NCBI GenBank assembly: GCA_964537505.1
Contig: CAZICK010000002.1
Span: 1-64,000, forward strand
Direction: 5' to 3'
DNA from: DAINBT01 sp036732785
Lineage (GTDB): Bacteria; Planctomycetota; Phycisphaerae; Sedimentisphaerales; SM23-30
DNA length: 64,000 bases
This document shows, piece by piece, positions 63,887 to 64,000 of this stretch. Under the pieces are notes generated by a model. That model did not search any database. It was not told where the DNA came from and worked only from the letters and a program-made list of their open reading frames with translations. The position numbers and the translations under genes were made by a program. Within the stretch, counting starts at the first letter, position 1. Every line of letters starts with the position of its first letter.

Positions 63887-64000
63887 TGTGACGATCTCAC
63901 CCTTAGCAAATTGGTTGGTTGTCCCTGCTCGCACATCCTTCCCTGACGTGGATACGCCAAGAGCTTTCCGGAACACCACCAAGTCTGGAATTTGTCATTT

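Noticed and set aside
1..64000. CRISPR array, integrase, transposase or prophage genes
   Set aside because: No regularly spaced short repeats and no recombinase or phage proteins were seen. The repeats present are dispersed intergenic elements or gene duplications.

Overview
The window looks like a chromosome segment of a Phycisphaerae-type planctomycete. The evidence is indirect: two proteins ending in a planctomycete-style PEP-CTERM tail, dockerin-like DxNxDGxVD repeats on secreted proteins, a twin-arginine sulfatase, large secreted beta-helix and LamG proteins, small coiled-coil lipoproteins, and long non-coding gaps with dispersed repeats. No rRNA, plasmid, phage, IS or CRISPR feature was seen. 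The three tRNAs and many core genes argue for a chromosome.

Layout. 1-1.2 kb is a repeat-rich non-coding stretch. 1.2-6 kb (minus) holds a sulfatase, an S49 signal-peptide peptidase and a short accessory SecA-like ATPase. tRNA-Arg and a broken TolC-type efflux gene ending at a perfect 21-bp palindrome follow. 7.4-10.6 kb (minus) has tdh-kbl (threonine to glycine plus acetyl-CoA) and rsmE. 10.8-13.5 kb has an acidic tail-anchored protein, a tiny membrane protein and an outer-membrane barrel. 13.5-19.7 kb (minus) has a dockerin-bearing subtilase with a beta-helix, pyrE, ispG and a zinc-ribbon protein.

19.86-34.8 kb is the most remarkable region: four consecutive copies of a two-gene module on the plus strand, preceded by the 3' scrap of an older copy. 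Gene A is a polytopic membrane protein with a roughly 290-residue helical C-terminal domain; it resembles, from memory, the Bacteroidota family DUF6057. Gene B is a membrane-anchored exported protein with one invariant CxxCH haem-c motif and a WD40/TolB-like propeller. The pairs fall into two alternating subtypes (1 and 3, 2 and 4), so the array arose by duplication of a two-pair unit of about 7.4 kb and was then homogenised by gene conversion. The function is unknown.

34.8-45.2 kb has a membrane protein, a polyol-dehydrogenase-like enzyme, two coiled-coil lipoproteins around a beta-helix/LamG protein, two tandem PEP-CTERM proteins with duplicated terminators, and a dockerin-like secreted protein. 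An orphan copy of a PEP-CTERM promoter/leader lies upstream. 45.7-57.4 kb has an alpha-glucan theme: a 1509-residue GH13-GH133 debranching enzyme, a GH57 amylase and a GT4 glycogen-synthase-like enzyme. Between them lie a PEGA lipoprotein with a small membrane partner, asnA, an unusual FAD/Fe-S oxidoreductase, tRNA-Pro and tRNA-Cys. A tandem structured motif upstream of the GT4 gene may be a riboswitch. 58.2-63.9 kb has a short-type aconitase, a HAD phosphatase, a LolA-like protein and two divergent NarL-type regulators. One of the regulators has Glu in place of the phospho-accepting Asp.

All calls come from reading the sequence; no database search was possible. Start codons were moved from the longest reading frame wherever a ribosome-binding site or signal peptide pointed to a better start.
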